Shown one piece after another: positions 16,722 to 24,663 of a stretch of 64,000 nucleotides of DNA; the stretch's first letter is position 1; the number at the start of each line of letters is the position of its first letter. The DNA lies in NCBI GenBank assembly GCA_937889535.1, contig CALBZW010000014.1:1-64000 (forward strand), read 5' to 3'. The notes beneath the pieces were generated by a model, which made no database searches, had not been told where the DNA came from, and was given only the letters and a program-made list of their open reading frames with translations. The stretch is from an uncultured Candidatus Saccharibacteria bacterium. Lineage in GTDB: Bacteria; Patescibacteriota; Saccharimonadia; Saccharimonadales; Saccharimonadaceae. The position numbers were made by a program, and so were the translations under genes.

Positions 16722-17612
16722 ATGAGTAAAAGTAAGGTTTATTTCACTCGCGAAATCTCACCAGCTAGCCTGGTGAGAGTCTATGAGGCCTTAGGCGTAA
16801 CATTGCCCGGCAAGGTCGCGGTGAAGATTTCGACTGGCGAAGCTGGCAATCCGAATTATCTGAAGCCAGAGTTGATTAAAGATTTAGTTCAGAAGCTAAA
16901 GGGCACAATTGTTGAGTGCAATACGGCTTACGAAGGGGCGCGTAATGATACTACGGCGCATCTCCAGACCGCCAAGGAGCATGGTTTCACTAAAATTGCC
17001 GATGTTGATATTATGGATGCCGATGGTGAGATTGAAATCCCCGTAAAGAATGGCAAGCACCTCGAAGTTGACATTATTGGTAAGAACTTCGAGAATTATG
17101 ATTCTATGTTGAATCTTGCGCATTTCAAAGGTCATCCGATGGGCGGCTTCGGTGGCGCGCTTAAAAATCAATCCATCGGTATCGCCTCAGCGGCTGGCAA
17201 GGCTTATATTCATACTGCCGGGAAGAGCCGCGATGTAGCGACGCTCTGGGAGCATACTGCACCGCAGGATGATTTTCTTGAGTCAATGGCGGAGGCAGCC
17301 ACGGCGGTTGCGGATTGTATGAAGGAACAAGAAAAGCCGATTGTCTACATTAACGTGATTAATAATCTTAGCGTCGACTGTGATTGCGTCGCGACGCCTG
17401 AGGCTCCTTGTATGGCGGACATTGGGATTGCCGGCTCGCTCGACCCGGTTGCTCTCGACCAGGTCTGCATTGATATGATTTGGGATTCGGATGATCCTGG
17501 GCGTGACCATTTCGTCGAGCGCGTCGAACGCCAGAATGGCCGGTTGATTATTGACGCGGCCGCCAGGCTCGGTCTCGGATCGAAAGAGTATGAACTTGTT
17601 GAACTAGATTAG
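16722..17612 (+). CDS. DUF362 family protein without ferredoxin domain
   Basis: The 296-residue protein resembles the DUF362 domain: VAVKISTGEAGNPNYLKPELI, VECNTAYEGARNDT, and the mid-region LNLAHFKGHPMGGFGGALKN (conserved fold centre). Many members carry a C-terminal 4Fe-4S ferredoxin module; here only scattered cysteines remain (VDCDCVATPEAPC), perhaps a reduced metal site. The biochemical role is unknown. It stands alone behind a consensus promoter with a 50-nt leader and GGAGGT ribosome site. Confidence 0.85.
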   Translation: MSKSKVYFTREISPASLVRVYEALGVTLPGKVAVKISTGEAGNPNYLKPELIKDLVQKLKGTIVECNTAYEGARNDTTAHLQTAKEHGFTKIADVDIMDADGEIEIPVKNGKHLEVDIIGKNFENYDSMLNLAHFKGHPMGGFGGALKNQSIGIASAAGKAYIHTAGKSRDVATLWEHTAPQDDFLESMAEAATAVADCMKEQEKPIVYINVINNLSVDCDCVATPEAPCMADIGIAGSLDPVALDQVCIDMIWDSDDPGRDHFVERVERQNGRLIIDAAARLGLGSKEYELVELD

Positions 17613-17620
17613 TGAAACTA

Positions 17621-17657
17621 CGAGGGTTGAGGCGTGAACTCTACGCCTTCGTCCTCG
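17621..17657. terminator. Inverted repeat between convergent genes
   Basis: CGAGG (17621-17625) pairs with CCTCG (17653-17657) and AGGCGT with ACGCCT inside it. There is no clear T-run, so terminator activity is uncertain. Confidence 0.45.
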
Positions 17658-17661
17658 CGCG

Positions 17662-18732
17662 TTATTTCCCGAAAACCGCTACGTATTCTTCCAGCGTAAT
17701 CCCGCGCTGGAAGATTTCTTGTGCCGCTTCGCGTCCCACATACCGATAATGCCACGGTTCGTAACTATAGCCCGTCAAATCCTCTTTGCCCTCCGGATAA
17801 CGTAAGATAAATCCATATTCATGTGCATGTTCGGCCAACCATGTTGCCACCGGGCTGCCCGCGAAGCTGCTCGTCGTCTCGCCAGGAGTGAAGACGTCAA
17901 TCGCTCTACCCGTCTGGTGTTCGGAGTATCCCGGTTTCGCTGCGTACTTTAAAGCATATTCTTCGTCGCCCTCTGCGAGATAACTGGCGAATACTTCCTC
18001 TTGTTCCTCATAACCACGATAGCCCGAGGTTACATATAACTGATAGCCAGCTGCCTGCGCTGCCGCAAACATTTCTTCAAACGCTGTATACGTTTCGCGC
18101 TCCATGCGCTCCCCTATGCTCCCGTAACTCGCACTCTGCTCGACTAGATCTACCGTGAAATCATGGTCAAGATAATAATATTTATTCACCAAGAGCAAAT
18201 CACCATTGTCAATATTCGCCGCCTCGGTCTCGCTATAATACTCACGGTCACGGTTCGCATTCACCAGCGCTACGACTTCTTTCGGTTCCAACTCTTGTTC
18301 TGTGCTGGATACAAGGGCGAAATACCGTGTTTGATTCCGTGTCAGATAGTACTCTTCGTACAGGATTTCAATCATCTGCTCCGTATATTCTTCATCCATA
18401 TTGTAGTCCGGATGATTGACTAGCTTCAGTATTAACTCTGGCGCAAAACTATATTTCTGTTCCGCTTGAATATAATCTGCTAGTTTTTCCACCCGAAAAT
18501 CTGCCGGCGCCGTATCTCCCTCTAATATATGGGTTAACTCTGGCAGATATTCACTCCCGAAAACCGGCTCTAGCTCGCTGCGTTTTAGTTGCGTAGTGAT
18601 TATCTCAATTTCATCAGCATTATACCCTAAGCGACTTAACTTTTGCGGCGTACTGTTCAGCCAAAAACAAAGTCCTACCGCCAAAATCGCTATCACGGCT
18701 AGCCCAAACTCCAGTGTTCGCTTCTTTACCAT
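17662..18732 (-). CDS. VanY-type D-alanyl-D-alanine carboxypeptidase (peptidase M15B)
   Basis: The 356-residue protein has an N-terminal signal-anchor (about residues 8-25), a helical region to about 215, and a C-terminal M15B domain with YVTSGYRGYEEQ, the zinc motif SEHQTGRAID and EPWHYRYV. It should trim the terminal D-Ala from cell-wall peptides outside the membrane. Start 18732 lies six bases after TATAAT (18739-18744), fitting leaderless transcription; the frame's more upstream starts fall in or before the promoter. It is convergent with DUF362 and divergent from the phase-variable hydrolase, sharing an envelope theme. Confidence 0.9.
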   Translation of the reverse strand: MVKKRTLEFGLAVIAILAVGLCFWLNSTPQKLSRLGYNADEIEIITTQLKRSELEPVFGSEYLPELTHILEGDTAPADFRVEKLADYIQAEQKYSFAPELILKLVNHPDYNMDEEYTEQMIEILYEEYYLTRNQTRYFALVSSTEQELEPKEVVALVNANRDREYYSETEAANIDNGDLLLVNKYYYLDHDFTVDLVEQSASYGSIGERMERETYTAFEEMFAAAQAAGYQLYVTSGYRGYEEQEEVFASYLAEGDEEYALKYAAKPGYSEHQTGRAIDVFTPGETTSSFAGSPVATWLAEHAHEYGFILRYPEGKEDLTGYSYEPWHYRYVGREAAQEIFQRGITLEEYVAVFGK

Positions 18733-18780
18733 ATCCATATTATACGCGAAACCCCTCAAAAACTCCACCAGTAGGCCAAT

Positions 18781-18809
18781 TTGATTAAAACGGATATTCG
18801 TAGTATAAT
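18781..18809 (+). promoter_or_regulatory. Promoter of the phase-variable hydrolase
   Basis: TTGATT (18781-18786), 17 bases, TATAAT (18804-18809); the ATG follows seven bases later. Confidence 0.75.
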
Positions 18810-18816
18810 AAAATAA

Positions 18817-19867
18817 ATGGGAAATAAAAAAGCTCGCGCGCAATCTCGACGCAATATCCAGTCAAAGACACGTCGTACCAAAACTGCTAAAACCGGCATT
18901 TTGCTGCGCAACTTTCAGATTGGCTGTTTCGTAGTTGGTATTATCTGTTGCTTGATCGGTGTGGGTTTTGGTATTTTTGAGGCAATTGCTACTGCTGCGA
19001 AGGCTGCTCCAGTTACCATCGGTGGTGTCGATGGTCGCAGTGGCGCCGGAGAAGAAAATGGGGGGGGGCGCCATTATTGGCGATGAAGTTAGTACGCCCC
19101 AGATTCTAACCAAAATTAATCAAATTGCCATACCAGAGGAGCAAAAGTCGCTTGCTGAGACTTTTGCTAAGCCTCAAACTTTCTCAACTCTGCAAGAAGT
19201 AGTCGATAATTGGTTAGCAAACTATGCGCATGGTGAAGTGGGAATTGAAGTTTTTAATGTTAATACTGGTTCAGTCGTTGCTAGCTATCGCTCAACTGCG
19301 CAGATGCGCCCGAAATCAATTTACAAATTGTTCTATCTCTATGATGCTTATGCGCAAATCGATGCTGGGCTAGATGACCCAAATCAACCCTATGCTGACG
19401 GATATACCTTAGGTCAATGCCTCGACGTGACGGTACGCTACTCTAATAATCCTTGCCCGGAAAAAATGTATGATGATCCGGCTCGTTCTGCGCGGGTTGC
19501 GCAGTTGATTCAGCGCGTCGGGCTAGCAAATACTTGGCCAGACGGTCTAATGACCTCAGCACATGACGTGTCGCTATTCTTGCAATTTCTCTATTGGCAT
19601 CCAGATTGGTCGGCCAGTTCTTGGGCAAAAGTGCGCGAGACTATGCTTAATCAGCCATACCTCTATCGCAAGGGTCTGCCGAGTGGATTCACGACGGCCG
19701 CCGTCTATGACAAGGCAGGCTGGGGCGATGGACGATATAATGATGCCGCTATGGTTGAGTTTCCGAATGGCGCTCGCTACATCGTGGTGGTCATGACGAC
19801 GAATACGAGCTACACCGCTTTAGCGGCGCTCGGTCGGATGCTTGAGCGGACTATGTTAACACTCTAG
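18817..19867 (+). pseudogene. Membrane-anchored beta-lactamase-like serine hydrolase, frameshifted at a G9 tract
   Basis: The first frame (18817-19086) encodes a basic N-terminus and one membrane helix (FQIGCFVVGIICCLIG), then stops shortly after the G tract. The rest of the protein lies in another frame to 19867. With eight G the two join into a 349-residue protein through GGGAIIGDE. The extracellular part has class A serine hydrolase motifs: SIYK (SxxK), SNN (SxN) and KAG (KTG-like). It could be a beta-lactamase, a DD-peptidase or a cell-wall regulator. As read, the gene is OFF; slippage by one base (or a sequencing error) would turn it ON. Only the N-terminal anchor is predicted to be made in the present state. 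Confidence 0.85.
19060..19068 (+). repeat. Homopolymeric G9 tract (candidate contingency locus)
   Basis: Nine consecutive G begin exactly at a codon boundary (codon 82). Losing one G or gaining two restores the full frame. It is the only long G/C homopolymer I noticed in the window. Confidence 0.85.
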
Positions 19868-19944
19868 CATGAGGCGCGCAGCTTACAAAAATCCAATTTT
19901 TCTAACCTAACTTTTGCTAACTACCTCTGTTAAGAATAGCTTCG

Positions 19945-19976
19945 GACGTTAAAATTTTTCTAAAAATTTTAACGTC
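19945..19976. terminator. Perfect 15-bp A/T-rich hairpin
   Basis: Arms 19945-19959 (GACGTTAAAATTTTT) and 19962-19976 are exact complements with a 2-base loop. It lies 78 bases after the hydrolase stop. It could be a terminator or a structural element bordering the cassette interval. Confidence 0.6.
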
Positions 19977-20032
19977 GCAAAAAATAATACTAATGCAGGT
20001 TGTCTATAATATCATGAATTATTATATTGCAA

Positions 20033-20264
20033 CTTCCGGTACGGCGCCACCACCATAGTACAGTTACCATTGGCTTTTGTCTGTAGTGGGGGCGTCAATG
20101 TTAATGATGGTGGGGTGTACTACGTCGGCGACGGCGGATACGGTCGGTCACGTACGGCTAGCTCGTCTACCAACGCCTACTACCTGAGCTTCAATCCTAC
20201 GGACGTCACCCCGTCAGACTACGGCCATCGTTACTACGGTTTTTCCCTCCGCTGCCGTGCCTGA
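20033..20264 (+). repeat. Silent FISUMP-like C-terminal cassette 1
   Basis: This is a start-less coding fragment. From 20043 a 39-base anchor matches cassettes 2 and 3 exactly; the frame then reads LAFVCSGGVNV, a variable core with a YGRSRTASSSTNAYYL segment, and the ending YYGFSLRCRA, then TGA. The pattern (ayWSrT...NAYyL.F...v..... RyYGFsLRC) matches the C-terminus of Fibrobacter succinogenes major paralogous (FISUMP) domains found on surface proteins. A 4-base deletion just before the anchor breaks the frame relative to cassette 3. There is no upstream open frame, so it is not a gene by itself. Confidence 0.7.
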
Positions 20265-20283
20265 AGCCAATGGAAGAATGGAG

Positions 20284-20397
20284 ATGAGAAATAGCTACTC
20301 TCAGGAATCTTCGCGACCAACGGGGAGCGAGCGAAGCGCAGACCCGCCCGTAACGACGGGACGGGTCAAGCGGGTCCTGAAAGTAGCTATTTCTCAT
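20284..20397. repeat. Long inverted repeat between convergent cassettes 1 and 4
   Basis: A 23-bp arm (20284-20306) pairs with 20375-20397 with one mismatch. Inside, 20341-20351 pairs with 20356-20367 (one bulge, AACG loop). The remaining loop is GC-rich. No T-run follows either arm, so it does not look like an ordinary terminator, and both cassettes end within about 20 bases of an arm. Confidence 0.75.
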
Positions 20398-20414
20398 ATC
20401 TTCCTTTTCCTCCA

Positions 20415-20623
20415 TTAGGCACTACCTGGGTAGAGGCAGCGGAGGGGGAAAGCATCATAAGGAGCGGAGTGATAAGATGGATCAATGCCAGTAGGAAGTA
20501 TACCTAGATAATAGGCACTAGTAGTGGATTTAGCGGTACTAGACCAGACATAACCGTCTTGACCGACACGAGCTATAACTCCGCCGCCAATAAGTACCCA
20601 TCCGCTACGGACAAAAGCCAATG
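20415..20623 (-). repeat. Silent FISUMP-like C-terminal cassette 4
   Basis: On the minus strand this fragment begins at CATTGGCTTTTGTCCGTAG, the last part of the shared anchor, and reads LAFVRSGWV, a variable core with YVWSSTAKSTTSAYYL, then DAFPLRCLYPGSA and TAA. Its upstream anchor is lost (different sequence beyond 20623). It faces cassette 1 and has no start or ribosome site. Its core differs strongly from the other three. Confidence 0.65.
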
Positions 20624-20772
20624 TCCTGGATTGTCGAGAAGATTTTTAGTCTCAATTTTTCTCTCAACCCACTTTTTCATGCTATACTAAAATAAGTAAA
20701 ACCGGTGGAAAGAAAAAGGGAAAACGTCCTTGGGCAAGACACATATTATACTAAGAGTGGAGGCCCCTTGCC

Positions 20773-21174
20773 ATGAGCGAGACAACAGACAAAAACCCTA
20801 AAACTGCGTCATCCGACGATAAGTCTGAAAAAATTACCAAAACTAATCAAAAAGATCGTCATATTGCTGACCTCGAGCAGCGCTTGCGTCGTCTTGAAAA
20901 ACGCGTGAAGAGTAACGAACGTTTCGGAAAGACGCTCGAAGATTGTTTAGCTAGCCAAGTTGTCGCTGCCGACGCTGTGACTGCCGTTGTGCGCCGCAGT
21001 CTACGAGAAGATGCTGAGTTGCATGACGAGCTACGTTTTGCAATCAAGGAATACGATAGCCGTAAATTTAGCCGTTGGTTTACGGGCTTCCTCGGTGTAC
21101 TTTTCCGTGTCACCGTGGTCGCTGTTGCCGCTTTTATGGGAGCGTTTATCTACTGGGCGTTTTCCGGACAGTAG
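20773..21174 (+). CDS. Small protein with coiled coil and C-terminal membrane anchor
   Basis: The 133-residue protein has a Lys/Thr/Ser-rich N-terminus (residues 1-30), a predicted coiled coil (DLEQRLRRLEKRVKSNERF, about 37-55), and one C-terminal helix (about 108-130, FRVTVVAVAAFMGAFIYWAF). It is probably a tail-anchored cytoplasmic protein. No family is recognised. Shine-Dalgarno GTGGAGG precedes the ATG. Base composition does not stand out. Confidence 0.75.
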   Translation: MSETTDKNPKTASSDDKSEKITKTNQKDRHIADLEQRLRRLEKRVKSNERFGKTLEDCLASQVVAADAVTAVVRRSLREDAELHDELRFAIKEYDSRKFSRWFTGFLGVLFRVTVVAVAAFMGAFIYWAFSGQ

Positions 21175-21199
21175 AGCATAGAGTGCTACAATATATATT

Positions 21200-21904
21200 A
21201 TGACCCCCGAAGAGCTGCGCGGGCGTCTTCTGGAACTAGAAGACGTTGCTTATCGTAATTTTCATCTTAAGACCTGCCCGCAGGCCGAGCATGTAATTGG
21301 TGTGCGCATGCCTGAGCAGCGCAAGCTCGCCAAGGAGATTACGAAAGGTGATTTTTGGCAATTTCTTGATGAGATTCAGCCTTATTATTACGAGGAAGTT
21401 CTAATCACTGGCATTGTTATTGCTTCCGCGCCGATGGCATTAGCCGAGCGACTTGATTATGTTGCTTGGTTTATCCCGCGCATCAATAACTGGGCGGTCT
21501 GCGATTGTTTCTGCGCCAGTTTCAAGCCAAAAACAGAAGATTTATCACGTCTCTGGGAATTCATCTGCGAAATCGGTCAAAACGCCCAGCGGCAAGATGA
21601 CGAATACTCTCAGCGTTTTATGTTAGTCATGATGCTGGACCATTTTCTCCGACCCGAGCGACCAGAGTATTTACCGCGAATCTTTCAAATTATCAACGAT
21701 TTGAAATCCGACAAATACTATGTCAACATGGCGATTGCTTGGCTAGTCGCCGAGGCCTTTACGAAGTTTCGCGACGAGACCTTAGATTATCTTCGCAGCG
21801 ACCAACTTTCAACTTTCACTCACAACAAAGCTATCCAAAAAGCCCGTGAATCGCGTCGCGTCAGCCCCGAAGATAAAGCCACCCTCGCCGCGCTAAAGCT
21901 CTAA
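21200..21904 (+). CDS. DNA alkylation repair protein, AlkD-like
   Basis: The 234-residue all-helical protein matches the AlkD HEAT-like glycosylase family: GVRMPEQRKLAKEI, YYEEVLITGIVI, the conserved RINNWAVCDCFC, KYYVNMAIAWLVAEAFTKF and the end segment FTHNKAIQKARESRRV. AlkD enzymes excise N3/N7-alkylated purines without base flipping. TACAAT (21187-21192) ends seven bases before the ATG, suggesting a leaderless mRNA. Its tail overlaps the convergent next gene by 12 bases. Confidence 0.9.
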   Translation: MTPEELRGRLLELEDVAYRNFHLKTCPQAEHVIGVRMPEQRKLAKEITKGDFWQFLDEIQPYYYEEVLITGIVIASAPMALAERLDYVAWFIPRINNWAVCDCFCASFKPKTEDLSRLWEFICEIGQNAQRQDDEYSQRFMLVMMLDHFLRPERPEYLPRIFQIINDLKSDKYYVNMAIAWLVAEAFTKFRDETLDYLRSDQLSTFTHNKAIQKARESRRVSPEDKATLAALKL

Positions 21905-22207
21905 CTCAGAGGCTAGCGGAATCCGTAGACCTTGTAAACTTTCATGAAAATCCACTAACAAACTTGAGGTGTCTGCTGCCAGCTCAATCTCTTCGGCTGG
22001 CACTGTCATCACACTTTCGCTCACTGCCGCTACATCTTCCTCTACTGCATGCCCACCCAGCGCCACCAAGGCTGCCGGCAACACTAGACACTCTACGACG
22101 TGAAACAAAACATGCAAGATCATCAAAACCACCCCCACCGCTCCGAACTTCTTCAGCCGGAATCGCTCCAGATGCTTCTCTAACCCGCAGTGACAGTGGT
22201 GCTTCAT
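21893..22207 (-). CDS. Small His/Cys-rich membrane protein
   Basis: The 104-residue protein opens with a possible metal-binding cluster (HHCHCGLEKHLERF) and has one or two helices (about residues 22-52, with HVLFHVVECLVLP inside the membrane). The tail is acidic. The His and Cys in the helix suggest a metal or thiol role, vaguely like MerC-type proteins, but I cannot name a family. TATAAT (minus, 22214-22219) lies six bases before the ATG: a leaderless start, which supports the gene being real despite its small size. Confidence 0.7.
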   Translation of the reverse strand: MKHHCHCGLEKHLERFRLKKFGAVGVVLMILHVLFHVVECLVLPAALVALGGHAVEEDVAAVSESVMTVPAEEIELAADTSSLLVDFHESLQGLRIPLASELEL

Positions 22208-22315
22208 ATAATGATTATAGCACGCCTCTGTTAATTAATGCGATTAACTTTTCGCTACTTTTTCACCCCAAAAACTTTTTTCTTTGCTACAATTATATCA
22301 ATACAGGAGGTAGCA

Positions 22316-23233
22316 ATGAAAGGCGAATATCGACCATATCAATCACGAACACCAGACGAACAGTACAAAAACCTGATTCGTGCAGTTTTAGAGCACGGGC
22401 ACAAGGGCCCGTCGCCCATGGTGGATAAAGACGGCAACGAAGTAAATACCATCGACTTATTAGGTGCACCAGTTATGCGCTTTAATTTACTGGAGAACGG
22501 CGTACCGTTTTTGACTGAGCGTAGCCTGGAAAAGTTCTGGCGTGGCGCGGTCGGCGAGTTACTTGGTTTCATTAATGGTGCACATACTCAGGAACAGCTT
22601 GAAGAGTTTGGCTGTAAGTGGTGGAAGTCTTGGTGCACCGAGAAAAAATGCGCGAAGCGTGGCCTTGAGACTGGCGATCTAGGTCCTGGGTCATATGGCG
22701 CTGCTTTCCATGATTTTCCGACCGCTGACGGCGGTAGCTTCAACCAGCTAGCCGAGATTATTAAACAGATGCGCGAACGCCCCGAGTTGAAGACACATTT
22801 GATTTCGCCCTGGATCCCGCAGTACACGATTCGAAATAAAGATCATCAGCAAAAGGTTGTCGTTTGCCCTTGCCATGGTTGGATGCATTTCCGTATTCTT
22901 GATAATAAGTTGAATCTTGTCATGTTCCAGCGTAGCTGTGATGTCTTGATTGGCTGCCCGAGCAACTGGGTGCAATATTCGGCATTATTGCTAGCGATGT
23001 CTGAAGTGCTTGATCTGGAACCAGGTGAGTTTGTCCATATGATTTCCGACGCTCATATCTACGAGAATCAACTTCCGTGGGTGGAAGAAATCCTTTCGCG
23101 CGAAAGCAAACCGTTCCCGACTCTCAAGATTACGAATTCGCACGATGATATTTTTGCTTATCGTCCGACTGATTTTGAATTAACTGATTACGAACCGCAC
23201 GAAGCGATTAAGGGCATCGCTGTAGCAATTTAA
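22316..23233 (+). CDS. thyA: Thymidylate synthase
   Basis: The 305-residue enzyme methylates dUMP to dTMP using methylenetetrahydrofolate. Recognisable elements are PFLTERSLEKFWRGAVGELLGFINGAHT, LGPGSYGAAFHDFP, the catalytic-Cys segment VVVCPCHGWMHF (usually PPCH), and QRSCDVLIGCPSNWVQYSALL, which binds dUMP. The protein is about 40 residues longer than Escherichia coli ThyA, with extra sequence around residues 95-125. The ATG at 22316 has AGGAGG; the frame continues upstream but the promoter (TACAAT near 22288) lies there. The dCMP deaminase fusion starts 10 bases downstream. Confidence 0.95.
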   Translation: MKGEYRPYQSRTPDEQYKNLIRAVLEHGHKGPSPMVDKDGNEVNTIDLLGAPVMRFNLLENGVPFLTERSLEKFWRGAVGELLGFINGAHTQEQLEEFGCKWWKSWCTEKKCAKRGLETGDLGPGSYGAAFHDFPTADGGSFNQLAEIIKQMRERPELKTHLISPWIPQYTIRNKDHQQKVVVCPCHGWMHFRILDNKLNLVMFQRSCDVLIGCPSNWVQYSALLLAMSEVLDLEPGEFVHMISDAHIYENQLPWVEEILSRESKPFPTLKITNSHDDIFAYRPTDFELTDYEPHEAIKGIAVAI

Positions 23234-23242
23234 GGTAGGATT

Positions 23243-24190
23243 ATGGACGAGAACTGGTTAGCAAATGTCAAGATCGCTAAAAAAACCGGGCAAAAGGTCG
23301 GATTAGTTCAAGGTTCTTGGGACTTATTTCATCTCGGCCATCTGCGCTATATCATGAAAGCTCGTGCGCTATGTGATTTTCTCGTAATTGCCATGGACAG
23401 TGACGAGAAAATTCGCAAGCGCAAAGGTCCGACGCGCCCAGTAATCCCGGAGAAGGAGCGCTATGAGTTTATTCGGTTGCTTAATATTGCTGATGCGGTT
23501 GTAATTAAGGAGGTTGATGAACCGAAGTGGCATTTGATTAAGACGGTGAAACCCGACGTTTTGATTGCTATTAAAGAGAACTACAATGACGAGCAGATCG
23601 AAAAACTAGGTAAATACTGTGGCGAAGTTGCCGTTTTGCCGCGTCAAGCCAAGACTTCGACTTCAGATAAAATTCGCCAAATTACTCTTAATAGTCGCCT
23701 ACGCAAGATTGATGGTGTGAAGGAAAACGTCGCAAAAGCCGCTGCAAATATGAAACGTCGAATTAATTACTCCAAGGAAATGCCTGAGCCGATTCCGCGT
23801 CTTTTGAAAGAATTGCAATATTCGACCGATGATGTTTGCCCGACCGCTGCCACTTGTCTCTGGAACGGACAATGGGTTTATGGATCGAATCAGATTGATT
23901 TTACGATTCCGGAGCATGATGTTGCGCATCGCACTGAGTTATTTTATGACACAGTTGAACATGCCGAGATTAACTTATTGAAAAAAATGGGCAATGTCAA
24001 AACTCTCGCCGATACGCCAGTTTACGTCACGCTCTTTCCCTGTGATAAGTGTATGAAAGTTCTCGCGGACAAAGGTGTGAAAGAGATTTACTATCTCGAA
24101 GACCATCCTGAACGCAATTGGAGTAAGCGCTCTCACGCCCTCGCCGAGAAAAAAGGAATTAAAACTATTTGTCTAATGGAGGAAAAATAA
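23243..24190 (+). CDS. Nucleotidyltransferase-dCMP/cytidine deaminase fusion
   Basis: The 315-residue protein has two domains. Residues about 15-150 form a cytidylyltransferase-like nucleotidyltransferase with GSWDLFHLGHLRY (HxGH motif) and TSTSDKIRQI (ISSTxxR-like motif). Residues about 185-315 form a zinc-dependent deaminase of the CDA/dCMP family, with HAEINLL (zinc His and proton-shuttle Glu) and FPCDKCMKVL (zinc Cys pair). The gene follows thyA closely, so deamination of dCMP to dUMP for TS is the likely job. The role of the fused nucleotidyltransferase is unknown. The stop overlaps the next ATG (TAATG). Confidence 0.88.
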   Translation: MDENWLANVKIAKKTGQKVGLVQGSWDLFHLGHLRYIMKARALCDFLVIAMDSDEKIRKRKGPTRPVIPEKERYEFIRLLNIADAVVIKEVDEPKWHLIKTVKPDVLIAIKENYNDEQIEKLGKYCGEVAVLPRQAKTSTSDKIRQITLNSRLRKIDGVKENVAKAAANMKRRINYSKEMPEPIPRLLKELQYSTDDVCPTAATCLWNGQWVYGSNQIDFTIPEHDVAHRTELFYDTVEHAEINLLKKMGNVKTLADTPVYVTLFPCDKCMKVLADKGVKEIYYLEDHPERNWSKRSHALAEKKGIKTICLMEEK

Positions 24191-24654
24191 TGCCGAAGTA
24201 CAAATATATTTATCCACCAAACGCTCGCCATCAAGAGCAGCTTGATATTATGCTAGGTATGGAAGCTGCCAACAAAGACCCGATGGCGCTTGAGAATATC
24301 GATCAGGAGGCTCAGAAAATTATCTTTCAGACCGATTATTGGCACGTCTCCGAGAATCGCTATCCGCGTCCCGGTAGTGAAATTTCGTTTTTGATTGTTG
24401 CTCTTGGGCCAGTCTATGAGATTGAAGATATTTCACCGGAAATGTGGCTAGATTTACAGCAGATTTGGCAGAGACTCGTCAAGGAATATAAAATTACTGG
24501 CGGTGGTATCTGTATGCGTTTTGGCGACCCAGCCAAATCTGGTGCATCTTTGACTCGTCTCCACGTCCATATTATCATGCCGCAAGACGGCGAAAAAGTT
24601 CGCTTTCCGATTGGCGGACAAAAAGAGCTCGACGAAGGTCTACACTTGTAGTTG
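24190..24654 (+). CDS. HIT-like protein with altered first histidine
   Basis: The 154-residue protein has the HIT region SLTRLHVHIIMPQ, where the usual HxHxH triad reads R-L-H-V-H, so the first His is an Arg. The rest (YWHVSENRYPRPGSEISFLIVAL, IWQRLVKEYKITGGG) fits the HIT/AP4A-phosphorylase superfamily. HIT enzymes hydrolyse or transfer nucleotidyl groups. The ATG at 24190 is preceded by GGAGG inside the deaminase gene. The gene continues the thyA-deaminase operon and may act on nucleotides in the same path. Confidence 0.75.
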
Positions 24655-24663
24655 AGGGGGACT

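Noticed and set aside
20033..20623. Diversity-generating retroelement target with template repeat
   Set aside because: Cassette cores differ at every codon position, including silent sites and indels; no reverse transcriptase or adenine-biased template is in the window.
24190..24654. Classic HIT hydrolase with intact HxHxH
   Set aside because: The first His of the triad is replaced (R-L-H-V-H), so the usual activity is not assumed.
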